From an uncultured Pleurocapsa sp. (GTDB taxonomy: Bacteria > Cyanobacteriota > Cyanobacteriia > Cyanobacteriales > Xenococcaceae), in NCBI GenBank assembly GCA_937884735.1, contig CAKZYI010000257.1:1-13358 (forward strand): a DNA stretch of 13,358 nucleotides. The letters are read 5' to 3'. Shown here piece after piece: positions 13,168 through 13,358 of this stretch. The notes below the pieces were generated by a model. The model was not told the DNA's origin. It was given only the letters and a program-made list of their open reading frames with translations, and searched no databases. Made by a program: the position numbers and the translations under genes. The stretch's first letter is position 1. Every line of letters starts with the position of its first letter.

Positions 13168-13358
13168 ATGTTTGGTGGATTTGTTGGTTTTGGTAATAAA
13201 AAAGGCGGAGATTGGGGTGAAAACTTGATCAACACTGTCGCAAGCAACACAATCCGTCATTTATTTACTCGTAGTGAGTCAGTAGAAGTGTCGGTGAAGT
13301 GTAATCCCTCTAGCAAACTACTCCAGGGTACAATTGACTGCTTCAAAATGAATGGTCG
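13168..13358 (+). CDS. DUF2993 (LmeA-like) protein, 5' part only
   Basis: A frame from ATG 13168 runs off the right edge after 63 codons. It begins MFGGFVGFGNKKGGDWGENL, then has NTVASNTIRHLFTRSESVEV and CNPSSKLLQGTIDCFKM, a pattern I know from cyanobacterial DUF2993/LmeA-family proteins, which are thought to bind lipids. There is no signal peptide in the visible part. The C-terminal part is missing, so length and fold cannot be checked. It lies 56 bp after the alpha/beta-hydrolase gene on the same strand and may be cotranscribed. There is no strong Shine-Dalgarno. Confidence 0.75.
   Translation, partial: MFGGFVGFGNKKGGDWGENLINTVASNTIRHLFTRSESVEVSVKCNPSSKLLQGTIDCFKMNG

Overview
The window looks like a chromosomal segment of a low-GC cyanobacterium. 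It carries fifteen copies of the cyanobacterial HIP1 octamer GCGATCGC, heptameric tandem repeats between genes, and several proteins typical of cyanobacteria (an L3-L4 ribosomal operon head, ClpS, a Ser/Thr kinase with a C-terminal membrane anchor, the start of a DUF2993/LmeA-type protein). The AT-rich spacers and the toxin-antitoxin and LRR content would suit a large-genome unicellular or baeocyte-forming lineage, but the species cannot be fixed from the sequence.

Layout. Positions 1-723 (minus) hold the head of the ribosomal protein operon: rplC and the first nine codons of rplD. Upstream of rplC is a 545-bp spacer with structured elements and no convincing gene. Positions 1269-3729 (minus) form an accessory block: an LRR-only protein, a YefM/YoeB toxin-antitoxin pair and a Phd/PIN (VapC-type) pair. 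Both pairs have recognisable palindromic operators just before the antitoxin gene. Positions 4032-5450 (minus) encode a membrane-anchored Ser/Thr kinase. A divergent spacer with heptamer repeats and a hairpin cluster then leads into a plus-strand pair, a MalK/UgpC-type ABC ATPase overlapping ttcA (5639-7556). Convergent to these are minus-strand genes for a GGDEF-EAL protein, a short-chain dehydrogenase, a small secreted protein, a CPBP intramembrane protease and clpS (7566-11845). The right end is plus strand: an alpha/beta hydrolase and the start of a DUF2993 protein cut by the window edge.

How the genes relate. Most of the window is housekeeping: translation (rplC, rplD, ttcA), proteolysis (clpS, the CPBP protease), signalling (kinase, cyclic-di-GMP enzyme) and transport (ABC ATPase without its permeases). 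The accessory part is the LRR and double toxin-antitoxin block beside the ribosomal operon, a place where many cyanobacteria keep ndhN. No large new multi-gene system is evident. The points most worth a second look are the two antitoxin operators, the repeat and hairpin insertion before the ABC ATPase, the structured spacer upstream of rplC (including a strong Shine-Dalgarno sequence without a gene), and the LRR protein. No tRNA, rRNA, CRISPR array, transposase or replication origin was recognised.
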